From a virus: a stretch of 53,448 nt of DNA. Location: positions 1-53,448 of IMG/VR virus record IMGVR_UViG_3300031753_000009; one strand, written 5' to 3'. Position 1 is the first letter of the stretch; each line of letters starts with the position of its first letter. A program made the position numbers and the translations under genes. Under the pieces are notes generated by a model, which was given only the letters and a program-made list of their open reading frames with translations, had not been told where the DNA came from and did not search any database. This document shows, piece after piece, positions 9,496 through 18,295 of this stretch.

Positions 9496-11294
9496 TAAGG
9501 CGATCCCAAAATTTTATCCGCTTGTCCCGCGCCATATTTGGCGTCAAAATCACTTCGCAACGAGGGATTATTACGAAGCATTTGCTTAGCGGCATCGGGA
9601 ATAAAACGTTTGGCTCGCTCATCGTTTTTAGCCCCGGTAAAACCGGCGGCTTTCTGCGTCCAAAACGGCATCTTGTCGATGTCGGAGCGATCGTCGAATC
9701 CCATCTTATATTCGCGCGCAATCCGATCGGCCTCATCATAACGCTTTTCAAGAATAGAGAAAAACGCACCGGGAGACGAAGCCTGCTGGTAGATTTCCTT
9801 GAACGCCTTATCGAGGTAAATCGTTGCCCCGCGTGAACCTGCTGTGGCGGCGTCGGCAAAAGATTGAGTAGTCAACATTTTTTGTAAAACTTTGGCCTTG
9901 GCAGCTTGCGACAAATCAAGCTTTTTCTCTTGCGCCACTTTATCAACCATGGCATCGCGGTCAGCTTCGGTTTTGGAACGCAGTTTTCCAAGATCGTTAA
10001 AAAGCCCTTGGTAAGCATCTAAATTCATGCGGCGCGTTGCCTCAGCAATCAGGCCAACTGCTTCGGGATTTTCTTTGGCGTATGCAGCAATTGCTTCGAG
10101 ATTCTTGGCGCTTTCAAACGCTCCCATCAATTTAACTTGCCGGCCAGGCGGGATGAACCCTAAATCAGTAGGTTTCATCCCCGGATAATGCTCCATTTCA
10201 TTAAACAACGCCTGGTCTATTTTTCCGGCCTCGCGCGAAGAACCTGCTACGCGGCGTCTTGCCTCCAGCGCCGCTTCGGTTTCACTCATACCTTGCGCGA
10301 TCAACTCCCTTTCTATTTTCTGTTTATCGACCGCACGGTCCGATGAATCTGTAACTCGGTAAATACCTGCATAGTGCGCAGATTCAATTTGCGTTCTTAG
10401 TTGGTTACGTTCCTGTTGCGAAATGACCTGATCGGGATGCTCCTTCTGCCAGGCGGCAACACCTCGATAAAACTCCATCGCTTTCTGGTCGCCACGCTTG
10501 ACCGCATCAAGCCAGCCGGTGCGATCGGCCAACGTCTTGAGGTCAGGTGCCAGCTCGGCATACGCCTGCCGATCCGTTTCGAACTTCTCCACCTTGTCGC
10601 GATAATCGATAAGCTTGTTCGCGGTATCGACTTGCCTTGCCTGCATCTCCAGAATCTCAGGCACCATCCCAAATTCCATCATAACCAGCGTTTTTTGGCT
10701 ACCAAACCGGGCAGCATCAGCCATGGTCTTGGCTTTCCACGCCGCCATGTCCGTTTCAAGCAACTTGTTGGTGTCCTGAAACACCGCACGTTCCATCTCG
10801 AAACGGTGCAAGGCCAGATTAGTGTTTTCCTTCCACGCCTCGAAAGCCGACTTGTAGGCACGCTCATCGTTGTTGTGAATCGCCGTCATCGCCGCGGCGG
10901 ATGCGTTCAACGCCGACGTGATCGGAATCCTGGTGAAAGCTGAAGCCAGCAATCCGAAGATCGAGCCAATGGACCCGAATCCCTCAAGCGGTCCTGTAGT
11001 CCGCGCCTTCCGCTCTTCGTCGGCATTCCATGCAGGAGGCATCTTGGCGATGTTGGCCGACTCGGCGCCGTACGCTTTTTCCATCTGGTCGCGCCGACGC
11101 GACAGCAACGAATCGAGCTGCCCCGCATTGCGTTCCATTGCAGCGCCATGTTGCCGCTCGATATCGGCGAGCTTCGTCCCTGCCGCTTCAGTCTTGCTTT
11201 CAAGGCCGCGCAAGAAATCAGGCGTGCTGGACGCAGCCGGCGTAGCGTTGGGAGCCGCGATCCAATCGGGAAGCTGAGTTTGTGCATCGGCCAT
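9495..11294 (-). CDS. Large internal virion protein, mostly alpha-helical
   Basis: 599 residues, dominated by long charged helices and coiled coil (residues 30-75 and 140-260), with a short hydrophobic patch SIFGLLASAFTRIPITSALNAS near residue 110. It sits between a glycine-rich internal protein and another large internal protein, the usual trio of podoviral ejection proteins. No catalytic motif visible. The assignment rests on size, composition and order. Confidence 0.7.
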   Translation of the reverse strand: MADAQTQLPDWIAAPNATPAASSTPDFLRGLESKTEAAGTKLADIERQHGAAMERNAGQLDSLLSRRRDQMEKAYGAESANIAKMPPAWNADEERKARTTGPLEGFGSIGSIFGLLASAFTRIPITSALNASAAAMTAIHNNDERAYKSAFEAWKENTNLALHRFEMERAVFQDTNKLLETDMAAWKAKTMADAARFGSQKTLVMMEFGMVPEILEMQARQVDTANKLIDYRDKVEKFETDRQAYAELAPDLKTLADRTGWLDAVKRGDQKAMEFYRGVAAWQKEHPDQVISQQERNQLRTQIESAHYAGIYRVTDSSDRAVDKQKIERELIAQGMSETEAALEARRRVAGSSREAGKIDQALFNEMEHYPGMKPTDLGFIPPGRQVKLMGAFESAKNLEAIAAYAKENPEAVGLIAEATRRMNLDAYQGLFNDLGKLRSKTEADRDAMVDKVAQEKKLDLSQAAKAKVLQKMLTTQSFADAATAGSRGATIYLDKAFKEIYQQASSPGAFFSILEKRYDEADRIAREYKMGFDDRSDIDKMPFWTQKAAGFTGAKNDERAKRFIPDAAKQMLRNNPSLRSDFDAKYGAGQADKILGSP

Positions 11295-11295
11295 G

Positions 11296-12369
11296 TTAGC
11301 TGATCGAGATTGTCTTGCCCGCGCTGCTTACCGTGCTCGTATTTTTGCCCCCCAGCGCGCCTGCAAACGACGCAATCGCCTGCATGAGCGCGTTGTTGTT
11401 CGTCTGGTCGATCCCCACCAACGCCTGATAGAGCTGAGACGATAGCCCCGTTTCGTTGATCCCGGTCTGGAGCAATTGCTGCTCAATCTGCCCCATGCTG
11501 GACACGGCCTGGATATCGACCTGGTTCAATTCCTGAGCCAGGGCGCTGTTGGCTGCCGGATCGGTCGATTGACCATTCGCCGCGTACTTCGACATGATGC
11601 GCGCCTTGGCGGCAGCGGTTGCCTGCCCCAGCGCGGCTTGCAGCGCAGGCGGCAACGTACCGGACTGAAGGTACTGCTCAAGTTGCGTGCCCTGGGCCGA
11701 CAACTGCTGAGCTTGCTGCTCCAATTGCGCTTGCCCCTGAAGCGGCTGGTTGCCCTTGATCAGATCGAGCCCTAGCCCCGCCCCCGCGGCTGCAATGCCC
11801 AGAGGATTGTTGGTAACGGATTTCGTCGCGCCTGTGAGAAGCTGATTCCAGAACCCGCCTCCGCTGCCGGACGAACTCCCGGAAGCGGGAGCCGCTACTC
11901 CCGTCCCGGTGTCGGTTGTGCCGATCCCCGTTGCTGAGATGCCTGGGACCGAATCGGTGACCGTGCCCGACGCCGCGGCGTAATCCGCAGGATTGACGCC
12001 GATCGCAGAGCCGCCCGTCAGAATGCCGCCATCGCCGACACCGGTCCCCGTTGCAAGGCCGGGAATGCCATCAGCCGTGATGCCAGGAACGGCACCTGTG
12101 ATCGCATCCGCAGCGCCCGCCGCTGCATCGCCGCCTCCGAACAAGCCGCCGAACAGTCCTCCTGCATCGCCGGCACCACTGAATAGTCCTGTGAGTCCGC
12201 CGGTGCCGAGCCCGAAAAGATCGGCGCCCAATCCGATGCCCGTGCCTGCGAGCGCGAGTCCGCCAAGCCCCTCCAGTGTTTTAGTAAGCTCAGGTCCCTC
12301 AAACGCGTGCGTGACATCGGTGCCGAGATTGCCGAAGTTGCCGTGGATCAGATCGCTGAGGAAAGACAT
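11296..12369 (-). CDS. Glycine-rich internal virion / DNA injection protein
   Basis: 357 residues. The first 190 are extremely rich in Gly, Ala and Ser (LGLGADLFGLGTGGLTGLF and similar), likely membrane active or disordered. The last 150 are Gln-rich helix (QAQLEQQAQQLSAQGTQLEQ) ending in a Ser/Thr tail. This two-part design is common in podoviral ejection proteins such as the P22 gp7/gp20 group. It is the first of three internal protein genes in transcription order. Confidence 0.7.
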   Translation of the reverse strand: MSFLSDLIHGNFGNLGTDVTHAFEGPELTKTLEGLGGLALAGTGIGLGADLFGLGTGGLTGLFSGAGDAGGLFGGLFGGGDAAAGAADAITGAVPGITADGIPGLATGTGVGDGGILTGGSAIGVNPADYAAASGTVTDSVPGISATGIGTTDTGTGVAAPASGSSSGSGGGFWNQLLTGATKSVTNNPLGIAAAGAGLGLDLIKGNQPLQGQAQLEQQAQQLSAQGTQLEQYLQSGTLPPALQAALGQATAAAKARIMSKYAANGQSTDPAANSALAQELNQVDIQAVSSMGQIEQQLLQTGINETGLSSQLYQALVGIDQTNNNALMQAIASFAGALGGKNTSTVSSAGKTISIS

Positions 12370-12849
12370 TTACAACCTCGCAAACACCTGCTGTCGCGTG
12401 AACAGCCGTCCCAACCGTTCCTTGATCAGATCATGCGGAACATCGGTCTGCTCCTCGACGATGAGCATGTCGGCGCCGAGCGTCTTGGCCCACCGCGCGA
12501 ACTCGTCGTAAAACCCCGATGCCTCGCGCTGGTACTTCTCCGATTCCGCCAGCACGAACCGTTCGCGCACCGCTGCTTTGTTGGCAATGCCGCCCGAGTA
12601 AGTCAATTCAGCAAGAGCCACGCCGTGATCCTGGCACAAAAACAGATACTCTTTCGATTCGAGCAGGCTGCGCAGCCAGCCGGCAACGTGCAACTCGTGC
12701 ATGTCGAGCGCCGTCGTCAAACGAGGAATCATCCAGCCGCCATGTCGGCTGAAATCCGCCAGCGAGAAACGCCAAAAGCGAGTTTCAATCGTTTTCTCTG
12801 GTGCCAACGCCACGCCGCCACCAACCTTTTGAACCACTGCCTGCACCAT
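12370..12849 (-). CDS. GNAT-like internal/assembly protein
   Basis: 159 residues from the ATG at 12849 (TAATG overlap with the previous stop). It has conserved-looking aromatic and charged blocks (RFWRFSLADFSRHGG, FYDEFARWAKTLGADMLIV). In many podoviruses a small protein of this size with a GCN5-like acetyltransferase fold lies between the tail hub and ejection genes, as T7 gp13 does. I cannot see an intact acetyl-CoA loop, so an enzyme role is doubtful. Role in tail or core assembly is inferred from place. Confidence 0.55.
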   Translation of the reverse strand: MVQAVVQKVGGGVALAPEKTIETRFWRFSLADFSRHGGWMIPRLTTALDMHELHVAGWLRSLLESKEYLFLCQDHGVALAELTYSGGIANKAAVRERFVLAESEKYQREASGFYDEFARWAKTLGADMLIVEEQTDVPHDLIKERLGRLFTRQQVFARL

Positions 12850-13187
12850 TATCCTAATCCTAGTATCTGGCACGCCTGATAGTGCTCGTTGCCGTTAAAC
12901 GTAATCCATTCCTGAAAATCGCCCGGATCGCGCCAATCGAGATTAAGCAGATCGTTGCCTTGAATCTGAAGCACGGCATTCATCTGATTGTGCATGGTCT
13001 GATGCCAATACAACCACTGGTCCATGTTATCAGGGTCCATGGGATCAAGCAAGAAGGTGCTCAGCTCCACGCTCGCCTTTTCGAAAACGACGCGCACGAT
13101 GTCGTAGTGATTGGCAGCATGACAAAACGACCAGAACGGCCAATCATCCTTGCCCCGCGGTAACTCGTATATAACCGCGAGCGCCAC
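12849..13187 (-). CDS. Small virion/assembly protein of unknown function
   Basis: 112 residues from a GTG two bases after the tail-hub stop. Rich in Trp, His and Asp (DPDNMDQWLYWHQTMHNQMN; DWRDPGDFQEWITF). The first half predicts alpha/beta, the second helical. It is translated between the tail hub and the GNAT-like gene and so probably belongs to tail assembly. No family recognised. Confidence 0.6.
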   Translation of the reverse strand: MALAVIYELPRGKDDWPFWSFCHAANHYDIVRVVFEKASVELSTFLLDPMDPDNMDQWLYWHQTMHNQMNAVLQIQGNDLLNLDWRDPGDFQEWITFNGNEHYQACQILGLG

Positions 13188-13189
13188 CG

Positions 13190-15250
13190 TCAGCCCCGGT
13201 AACTAATCCGAGGATCGGTCGAGAACTTGGCGCTCACTAGCGACACATCGGCCTCACTGGTTTTCCACGTCATGCCGAGCAACACGCCTTGCTGCCCGAT
13301 CGCTTGCGGAGGTGTCAGGAAGTACCCCGATTGTGCCGGACCGACAATCGTATAAGGTTGCGTGTTGGTGAATGTCGTGCCATCCGGGTTGATGCCAACG
13401 GCATCAAGCAAAGCCGTGATGTTCGGCGCGTTGTTGGTGTTGTACTGCCACAAGCTCCATAAACGGCTGTCGGCCTTGCTGAACTCGTAGCCGCCGGGGG
13501 CATCCCACAATTTTGATTGCACCGTCTTCACGAACCCCGTTGAAGGCGTGTTGAACAAACGGCGGATCGTTGTTCCATCGGTGCCCCACGCCGTCAGGAC
13601 CGAATTGATTTCCTGGGATGAAATGAAAGTCAGAGCAATGTCCTGCGAAGCCGGGAACCAAATCTTGTCGTTCCACAAAAACAATTTGTTGGTCCGCGCG
13701 CCGCTGATCGGATCGATGATCGGCGCTAAGATGATCCACACCTTCTTGGAAAAAATCTCCGCTTTGGCAGAAGACAATTGCCCGTTACCGAAGTTGGGAA
13801 CAGAGCCCCACACACCGTCAAGCGCTTCGCTGATCTTGTCGAGCGCCGCACCGCGGGAACGATACACGCCGATCACGTTTGCCAACAGGATGTCCCGACC
13901 GTTAGTCAGCACGGAAGCCGGGAACGGCGTGCCCACCTCGGGATCGGCATTCTGATTGGTGAATGTCGTGGTCGGAGGCGAACCCGAGGTCTGCACGCCC
14001 GAGATATAATTCATCGACGAATCGGCAATGAGAAACAAGAATCCATTCGAGTTGACGAGCCGCACATAATTCACGCGAAGAAACGCATCGCCTGAGCTGA
14101 AGCTACCGCCGCCCGAGGCGGTAGAAAAATCGGAGAACGAGCCGGGAGCCGTGAAATCCACCTCGTTGCCGCCCGCAACCCAGATGCGCCCCTGATAACT
14201 CTCGACTGCCGAACCCTGCACCCCGAACGGCATGAGCTGTACCGAAGCGCTCGCCTGACTGGCGCTATCGGTAATGACAACCGTATTAGGAATATTGGGA
14301 CCTGTACCTGGCGCGTAATAAATACCCGAATTAACCAAGTTTATGCCGATAAGCGACCCTGGAAGCGGCGTGGACACAACTGCATAAAACACTGCTTGAG
14401 CGCCAACAGCAACAGACGACGGAACATCGAAAGCCAAAACCGGATTTACATAATTACTGCCGCCCGCTACGACGCCAACAGTTGAAACAGAAAAAATATG
14501 CCCTGCTACTGCGCTTGAACCCGAGTATACAAGCGTTGCATTAATCGAACCGCCTACGCCGCTTTGCGTACCGCCGGAAATAACCACTGTCGGCGTATTG
14601 CCGACCCGATATCCCGTCCCAGGATTGACTAAACTGATCGCCGTGATGACACCGCTGACGATAACCGCCGACGCCACGACGCCGCCACCTTGACCGCCGA
14701 TCACGCTGATGTTCGGCTGCGTATAGTACCCAGCGCCGCCATTTGTCACCGTCACCACGGGAGACAACGTGCCGGAAGCATAGATCAATGTACCGTCCCA
14801 CAGCCAATATCCATTAGTCTGATTGGCAACGATGATCAAATATTGCTGCGCCCATTGTGAGATGCCGACATTGAGAATCGACGGCGCCGCGATGGTGCCA
14901 GGCGCCAATATGGTCGTTGCCGCAGTGGTGCTGGTGTTGACGACAACCACGCTGCCATCGGACAAAAACACGCACATATAGGGCGTCGAGCCGATGTTGA
15001 AGAAATAAAAGCAAACGACGGTCGGTCCCGAACTGGTGTAAACGGCCGGTCCGATACCTGGGAGGGCGCGCAGATTGCGTGGCGCGATCGGAAAGAACCC
15101 ATCCATCCAATAAACTTGCGCATCCGCCACCCCGGCGCGCGTGGTCGAGGTGTTAATGCCCTGAAACTGCTCCATGACCAGCGGTTCGGGCGCCGCCGGG
15201 GCGTACGGAGAAGGTTGAAGATCGGGGGGCGGAGAGGCGGTTATGGGCAT
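13190..15250 (-). CDS. Tail hub / packaged-DNA stabilisation protein (P22 gp10-like)
   Basis: 686 residues. The opening (EPLVMEQFQGINTSTTRAGV, then YWMDGFFPIAPRNLRALPG) and the later beta-propeller-like blocks (YQGRIWVAGGNEVDFTAPGSFSDFST; RDILLANVIGVYRSRG) are typical of the podoviral hub that closes the portal channel. Residues about 165-330 are an insertion made of GGAGY / GTGY / GGSNY repeats, a module also present in the adaptor and spikes. The gene follows the two adaptors, the expected order. Its stop lies 2 bases before the next GTG start. Confidence 0.85.
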   Translation of the reverse strand: MPITASPPPDLQPSPYAPAAPEPLVMEQFQGINTSTTRAGVADAQVYWMDGFFPIAPRNLRALPGIGPAVYTSSGPTVVCFYFFNIGSTPYMCVFLSDGSVVVVNTSTTAATTILAPGTIAAPSILNVGISQWAQQYLIIVANQTNGYWLWDGTLIYASGTLSPVVTVTNGGAGYYTQPNISVIGGQGGGVVASAVIVSGVITAISLVNPGTGYRVGNTPTVVISGGTQSGVGGSINATLVYSGSSAVAGHIFSVSTVGVVAGGSNYVNPVLAFDVPSSVAVGAQAVFYAVVSTPLPGSLIGINLVNSGIYYAPGTGPNIPNTVVITDSASQASASVQLMPFGVQGSAVESYQGRIWVAGGNEVDFTAPGSFSDFSTASGGGSFSSGDAFLRVNYVRLVNSNGFLFLIADSSMNYISGVQTSGSPPTTTFTNQNADPEVGTPFPASVLTNGRDILLANVIGVYRSRGAALDKISEALDGVWGSVPNFGNGQLSSAKAEIFSKKVWIILAPIIDPISGARTNKLFLWNDKIWFPASQDIALTFISSQEINSVLTAWGTDGTTIRRLFNTPSTGFVKTVQSKLWDAPGGYEFSKADSRLWSLWQYNTNNAPNITALLDAVGINPDGTTFTNTQPYTIVGPAQSGYFLTPPQAIGQQGVLLGMTWKTSEADVSLVSAKFSTDPRISYRG

Positions 15251-16185
15251 TAGTAGCGGCCATAAATATTGACTGCCCGCCCGATTCGCGCCGAGCGCGA
15301 ATATACGTTCAACTGCTTCTCATAAAGGTCCAAGTAAAACTTAGCCGCATTGTAGTTTTGCAACTCCAGCATACCAAGATGTGCAGAGAAATAAGGAACG
15401 GCGTCATCCCAAGGTTGAGGTAGCGCCTCGACACTTTGATTCGTAATCAAATCTTGTGGAAGGCAGTAACAATCTAACTCGTACTGATATGTTTGAGAGG
15501 GGAGAGGATAAACATAAAATGAACCGTTTACACCTTGTCCGTATTGTGCGGCCATGGTAGGTATGTATTGATATTGGAAGGGCCAAGAGCGGATTTGTGC
15601 CTGATACACTGAAAAACTGTAAACCGGTAAAGAATAACGATAATTCGCGTATATGACTGAGATTCCCTGAACCGCGAATACTGCTGAAACCCCAGGACTT
15701 CCCCTTAAATTTACTCCACTGAACGGATATACTTCCTGAGCGAGATTCAATACATTCAACGGCTCAGTCTGAATCGTAACCGACGCGCCCGTTCCCGTCG
15801 CATCCGTGATCGTCGCCTGCGGTTGAAAGTACCCACTGCCACCATACTGAATGAACACGTTGGCAAGCGAACCGCCTTGCACGATCGCTTGCGCCGTTGC
15901 CTGCGCGCCATTCGGAAATGCACCTGTACCGCTCGGAAAGTCGGGAGGCGTGATCGTGATCGTCGGGCTGTTCGAATATCCCGAACCTCCCAGGACGACG
16001 CTCGCCGTCACGCACGCGCCGGACACAGGCGTCAATACGCGGATGCACTGCGTGCGCATCGCAATCTCGCGCCGCGACCGGTTGATGTAAGTAACGATGT
16101 CCTCGGGATTGATCAAATCCTGCTTCTGCTCGCGAAGCAGCCGTTGCGTCATCTTCTCATAATCAAACAAGGTCTGAGGCATCAC
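15250..16185 (-). CDS. Head-tail adaptor 2 (P22 gp4-like) with inserted GGSGY module
   Basis: 311 residues. The N-terminus (EDIVTYINRSRREIAMRTQC) and C-terminus (AQYGQGVNGSFYVYPLPSQT, then QPWDDAVPYFSAHLGMLELQ) match the podoviral adaptor fold and are clearly homologous to the next gene upstream. Residues about 58-145 are an insertion with two GGSGY repeats that the paralogue lacks. It joins the portal to the hub. The start is ATGATG; either Met is possible, both overlapping the upstream stop. Confidence 0.8.
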   Translation of the reverse strand: MMPQTLFDYEKMTQRLLREQKQDLINPEDIVTYINRSRREIAMRTQCIRVLTPVSGACVTASVVLGGSGYSNSPTITITPPDFPSGTGAFPNGAQATAQAIVQGGSLANVFIQYGGSGYFQPQATITDATGTGASVTIQTEPLNVLNLAQEVYPFSGVNLRGSPGVSAVFAVQGISVIYANYRYSLPVYSFSVYQAQIRSWPFQYQYIPTMAAQYGQGVNGSFYVYPLPSQTYQYELDCYCLPQDLITNQSVEALPQPWDDAVPYFSAHLGMLELQNYNAAKFYLDLYEKQLNVYSRSARIGRAVNIYGRY

Positions 16186-16955
16186 TGCGCTCCTTGCTGC
16201 CCAGCGGAGCGCTGAAGTCCCAACTTACCGACGATCACCGGATCGTTCGCCTGTTCGTAAATCGTACGGTTGACGCTCGGATTCGCCGCCTGACGGGCAC
16301 GAGCGACGAACTCCTTATAAGCCTCGTACATCCTCGCTGCATCAGCCTGGCGCGCACCTGTCTGCGCCGACAGAAACGCCCAATAAGCCGCCAGGAACGG
16401 CACCGCATCCGTCCAAAGGTACGGGATGGCTTCGAACGTCGTGTCGTCCACCAGCGTGACAGGCCAGCATGTGCAATCGAGATAAAGCTGGTACGTGGTG
16501 TTCGGCGGCGGATCAAGATAGAAGCTGCCCGATGCAGACGAACCGCCGGATGCTGGCGGAGCCGCCCCTTGCCCATACTGACTCCACACAGTCGGTGTGC
16601 CGTTGATCGGAACCGGGTTGTTCAAATGATAAAGGTCGAACCACGGCCAATTGCGAGGCGCAATCCACTGCTGCCCCTGCCCAACGCCGAACATAATCCG
16701 CCGCACGTTGATGGCACCTTGAATACCCGCCGCATTCGGCTGCCCGGTGAAGTTGATCTGTGAAAAGTTATAGGCGCGCTGCCCGATCGTGCACGTCACC
16801 TGCCCGATAGCGCGTATGCACTCAGCCTCGCCGGCCAACTGGCCGCGAGCCTTGTTGATCCACAGATTGAGATTAGCCGTCGAATAAAGCGACTGCGGTG
16901 GCGCCGGTAGTTGAAGCAAGTTCTGAAGATCGGTCTGATAGGCTGTAAGGGCCAC
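16182..16955 (-). CDS. Head-tail adaptor 1 (P22 gp4-like)
   Basis: 257 residues from a GTG at 16955 with AGAGAGG nine bases upstream. It shares with the following gene the pattern LWINKARGQLAGEAEC near residue 33, SQYGQG near 125, a FYLDPPPNTTYQLYLDC strand pair and LWTDAVPFLAAYWAFLSAQ near 185. These are marks of the short helical adaptor that binds the portal ring. It is the simpler of a tandem duplicated pair. Confidence 0.8.
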   Translation of the reverse strand: MALTAYQTDLQNLLQLPAPPQSLYSTANLNLWINKARGQLAGEAECIRAIGQVTCTIGQRAYNFSQINFTGQPNAAGIQGAINVRRIMFGVGQGQQWIAPRNWPWFDLYHLNNPVPINGTPTVWSQYGQGAAPPASGGSSASGSFYLDPPPNTTYQLYLDCTCWPVTLVDDTTFEAIPYLWTDAVPFLAAYWAFLSAQTGARQADAARMYEAYKEFVARARQAANPSVNRTIYEQANDPVIVGKLGLQRSAGQQGAQ

Positions 16956-17009
16956 GACAGATAACCTCTCTGCCGCTCATTTCGTACGCTTCAGAACGGC
17001 CCTAAACCT

Positions 17010-17093
17010 TCAGCAAGACAAGAGGCCCGCCGGGGCGCGAGCGCTCTGTGTCGTAAGTATAGTACGCCTGCGATCCGTCCGGCCCTTTGACAT
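17010..17093 (-). CDS. Possible 27-residue coupled ORF after the capsid-associated gene
   Basis: The stop of the gene at 17093 overlaps an ATG as TGATG, opening a 27-codon frame (MSKGRTDRRRTILTTQ onward). A competing frame over the same bases reads GPDGSQAYYTYDTERSRPGG and stops at a TAG; it looks more protein-like but has no ATG or GTG and could only be reached by a +1 shift near the end of the upstream gene. One of the two may be real. Evidence is weak. Confidence 0.25.
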   Translation of the reverse strand: MSKGRTDRRRTILTTQSARAPAGLLSC

Positions 17094-18283
17094 CAGGTTC
17101 GCAGAGGTTGCAGCACCGCGAAGTCAGTTACGGCGCCCATCGTCAGGACGACCGACGACGTTTCGAAAGCGAGCGAGCCGTTGGCAAATGGCGGCTGCGC
17201 CGCCACGACCGGAGTGGGAACGCCCGCCGTGTTGGTATTGAACAAACCGCCATCGTAAATCGTGCCCACTTGCGGGGCGAGCGATCCGGCGCCCGTAACG
17301 GCGAGCCCGATCTGCGCCGGACGAGGCAGCCAAGCAAGGTGCAGCGAGGAAGGATTGAGGATCGAACCTTGCTGCGGCACACCGCCAACCGTCGTCACCA
17401 GCGCCGCCACCGTGCCCCAGCCCGCGGCCGCACCGGTAGTTACGCTCGCCGCCGTCACGGTCTGCAAGCACATCGGCGAAACAGTCGCGTTCGTGCCGAC
17501 ACCGCTAACCGTCAACGTGATCTGATTAACCGTCGCGAGCTGATTGCCGTTATTGGTGCAGAGCGCGCCCGCCAACCCGCCGCCCGTTATGAGCGAGAAC
17601 GACAGGGACGCTGCCGTGATGCCCGTAGCGAGGTTCGGATCAAACGGCGACGGCAAAATCGTCGGCACCGGAGCACTCGGATAACCGGCGCCAGGATTGG
17701 TGAACGTAAAGCCGTTGACGGTGCCGTTCTGGATACTGCACCAGCCCGTTGCCGGGATGCCACCGACGCCATTTGCGTTGGATGCTGCCGGGGGAGGAGG
17801 CGGGATGAACACAAGCGGCGCGATGCCGTACCCGGCACCGGCATTCGCCGTGACAACCGTCGAAAAGCCGAGCTGGCCGCCGACGATCGGAAGCCACGTC
17901 GAACCGCCGCCACCCGTGACGGAGATCGAAGTCGAAGCCTGGACGTAGCTGCCGCCGATGCTCGTCACCACGGCTTCGGTTGGGCACCCGAGCAGATTGG
18001 CGATACGCACCGAGAACCCATCGCTCGATACGAACTGGAGCCCGCGCGAGTATGATGCGCTCGTTCCCATTGACCACGTGCCGGTCACCGGATCGAGATA
18101 CTGAATAACGAGGTAAAAGCCCAGGCTGACGATCCAGTCGCCGCGAGGGATTTGCAACGTCTCGCCCGGAGACAACGCAATCCGGTTGGTGCCGGTATCG
18201 TAGGCAGCGTTGTTGAGTTCGGTAGGATAGAGGAATTGCGGGACTTGAAGGCCAAGCCCAGGCCCGGCGAGCGGACCAGTCAT
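17093..18283 (-). CDS. Capsid-associated structural protein with GAGY modules
   Basis: 396 residues, AAGGAGA ribosome site before the ATG at 18283, directly after the major capsid gene. Residues 1-105 form a conserved-looking domain (IALSPGETLQIPRGDWIVSL). From about 115 on there are repeats of the GGxGY type (NAGAGYGIAPLVFI, NPGAGYPSAPVPTI) separated by Pro-rich linkers. The C-terminal 110 residues are beta-rich. Position suggests a head decoration or vertex fibre protein; this is inference. Confidence 0.65.
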   Translation of the reverse strand: MTGPLAGPGLGLQVPQFLYPTELNNAAYDTGTNRIALSPGETLQIPRGDWIVSLGFYLVIQYLDPVTGTWSMGTSASYSRGLQFVSSDGFSVRIANLLGCPTEAVVTSIGGSYVQASTSISVTGGGGSTWLPIVGGQLGFSTVVTANAGAGYGIAPLVFIPPPPPAASNANGVGGIPATGWCSIQNGTVNGFTFTNPGAGYPSAPVPTILPSPFDPNLATGITAASLSFSLITGGGLAGALCTNNGNQLATVNQITLTVSGVGTNATVSPMCLQTVTAASVTTGAAAGWGTVAALVTTVGGVPQQGSILNPSSLHLAWLPRPAQIGLAVTGAGSLAPQVGTIYDGGLFNTNTAGVPTPVVAAQPPFANGSLAFETSSVVLTMGAVTDFAVLQPLRT

Positions 18284-18295
18284 GCTGAAATCTCC

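Noticed and set aside
17087-18055. Long plus-strand frame of 322 codons opposite the capsid-associated gene
   Set aside because: Composition is a typical antisense shadow (very rich in Arg and His) and no family pattern is visible.
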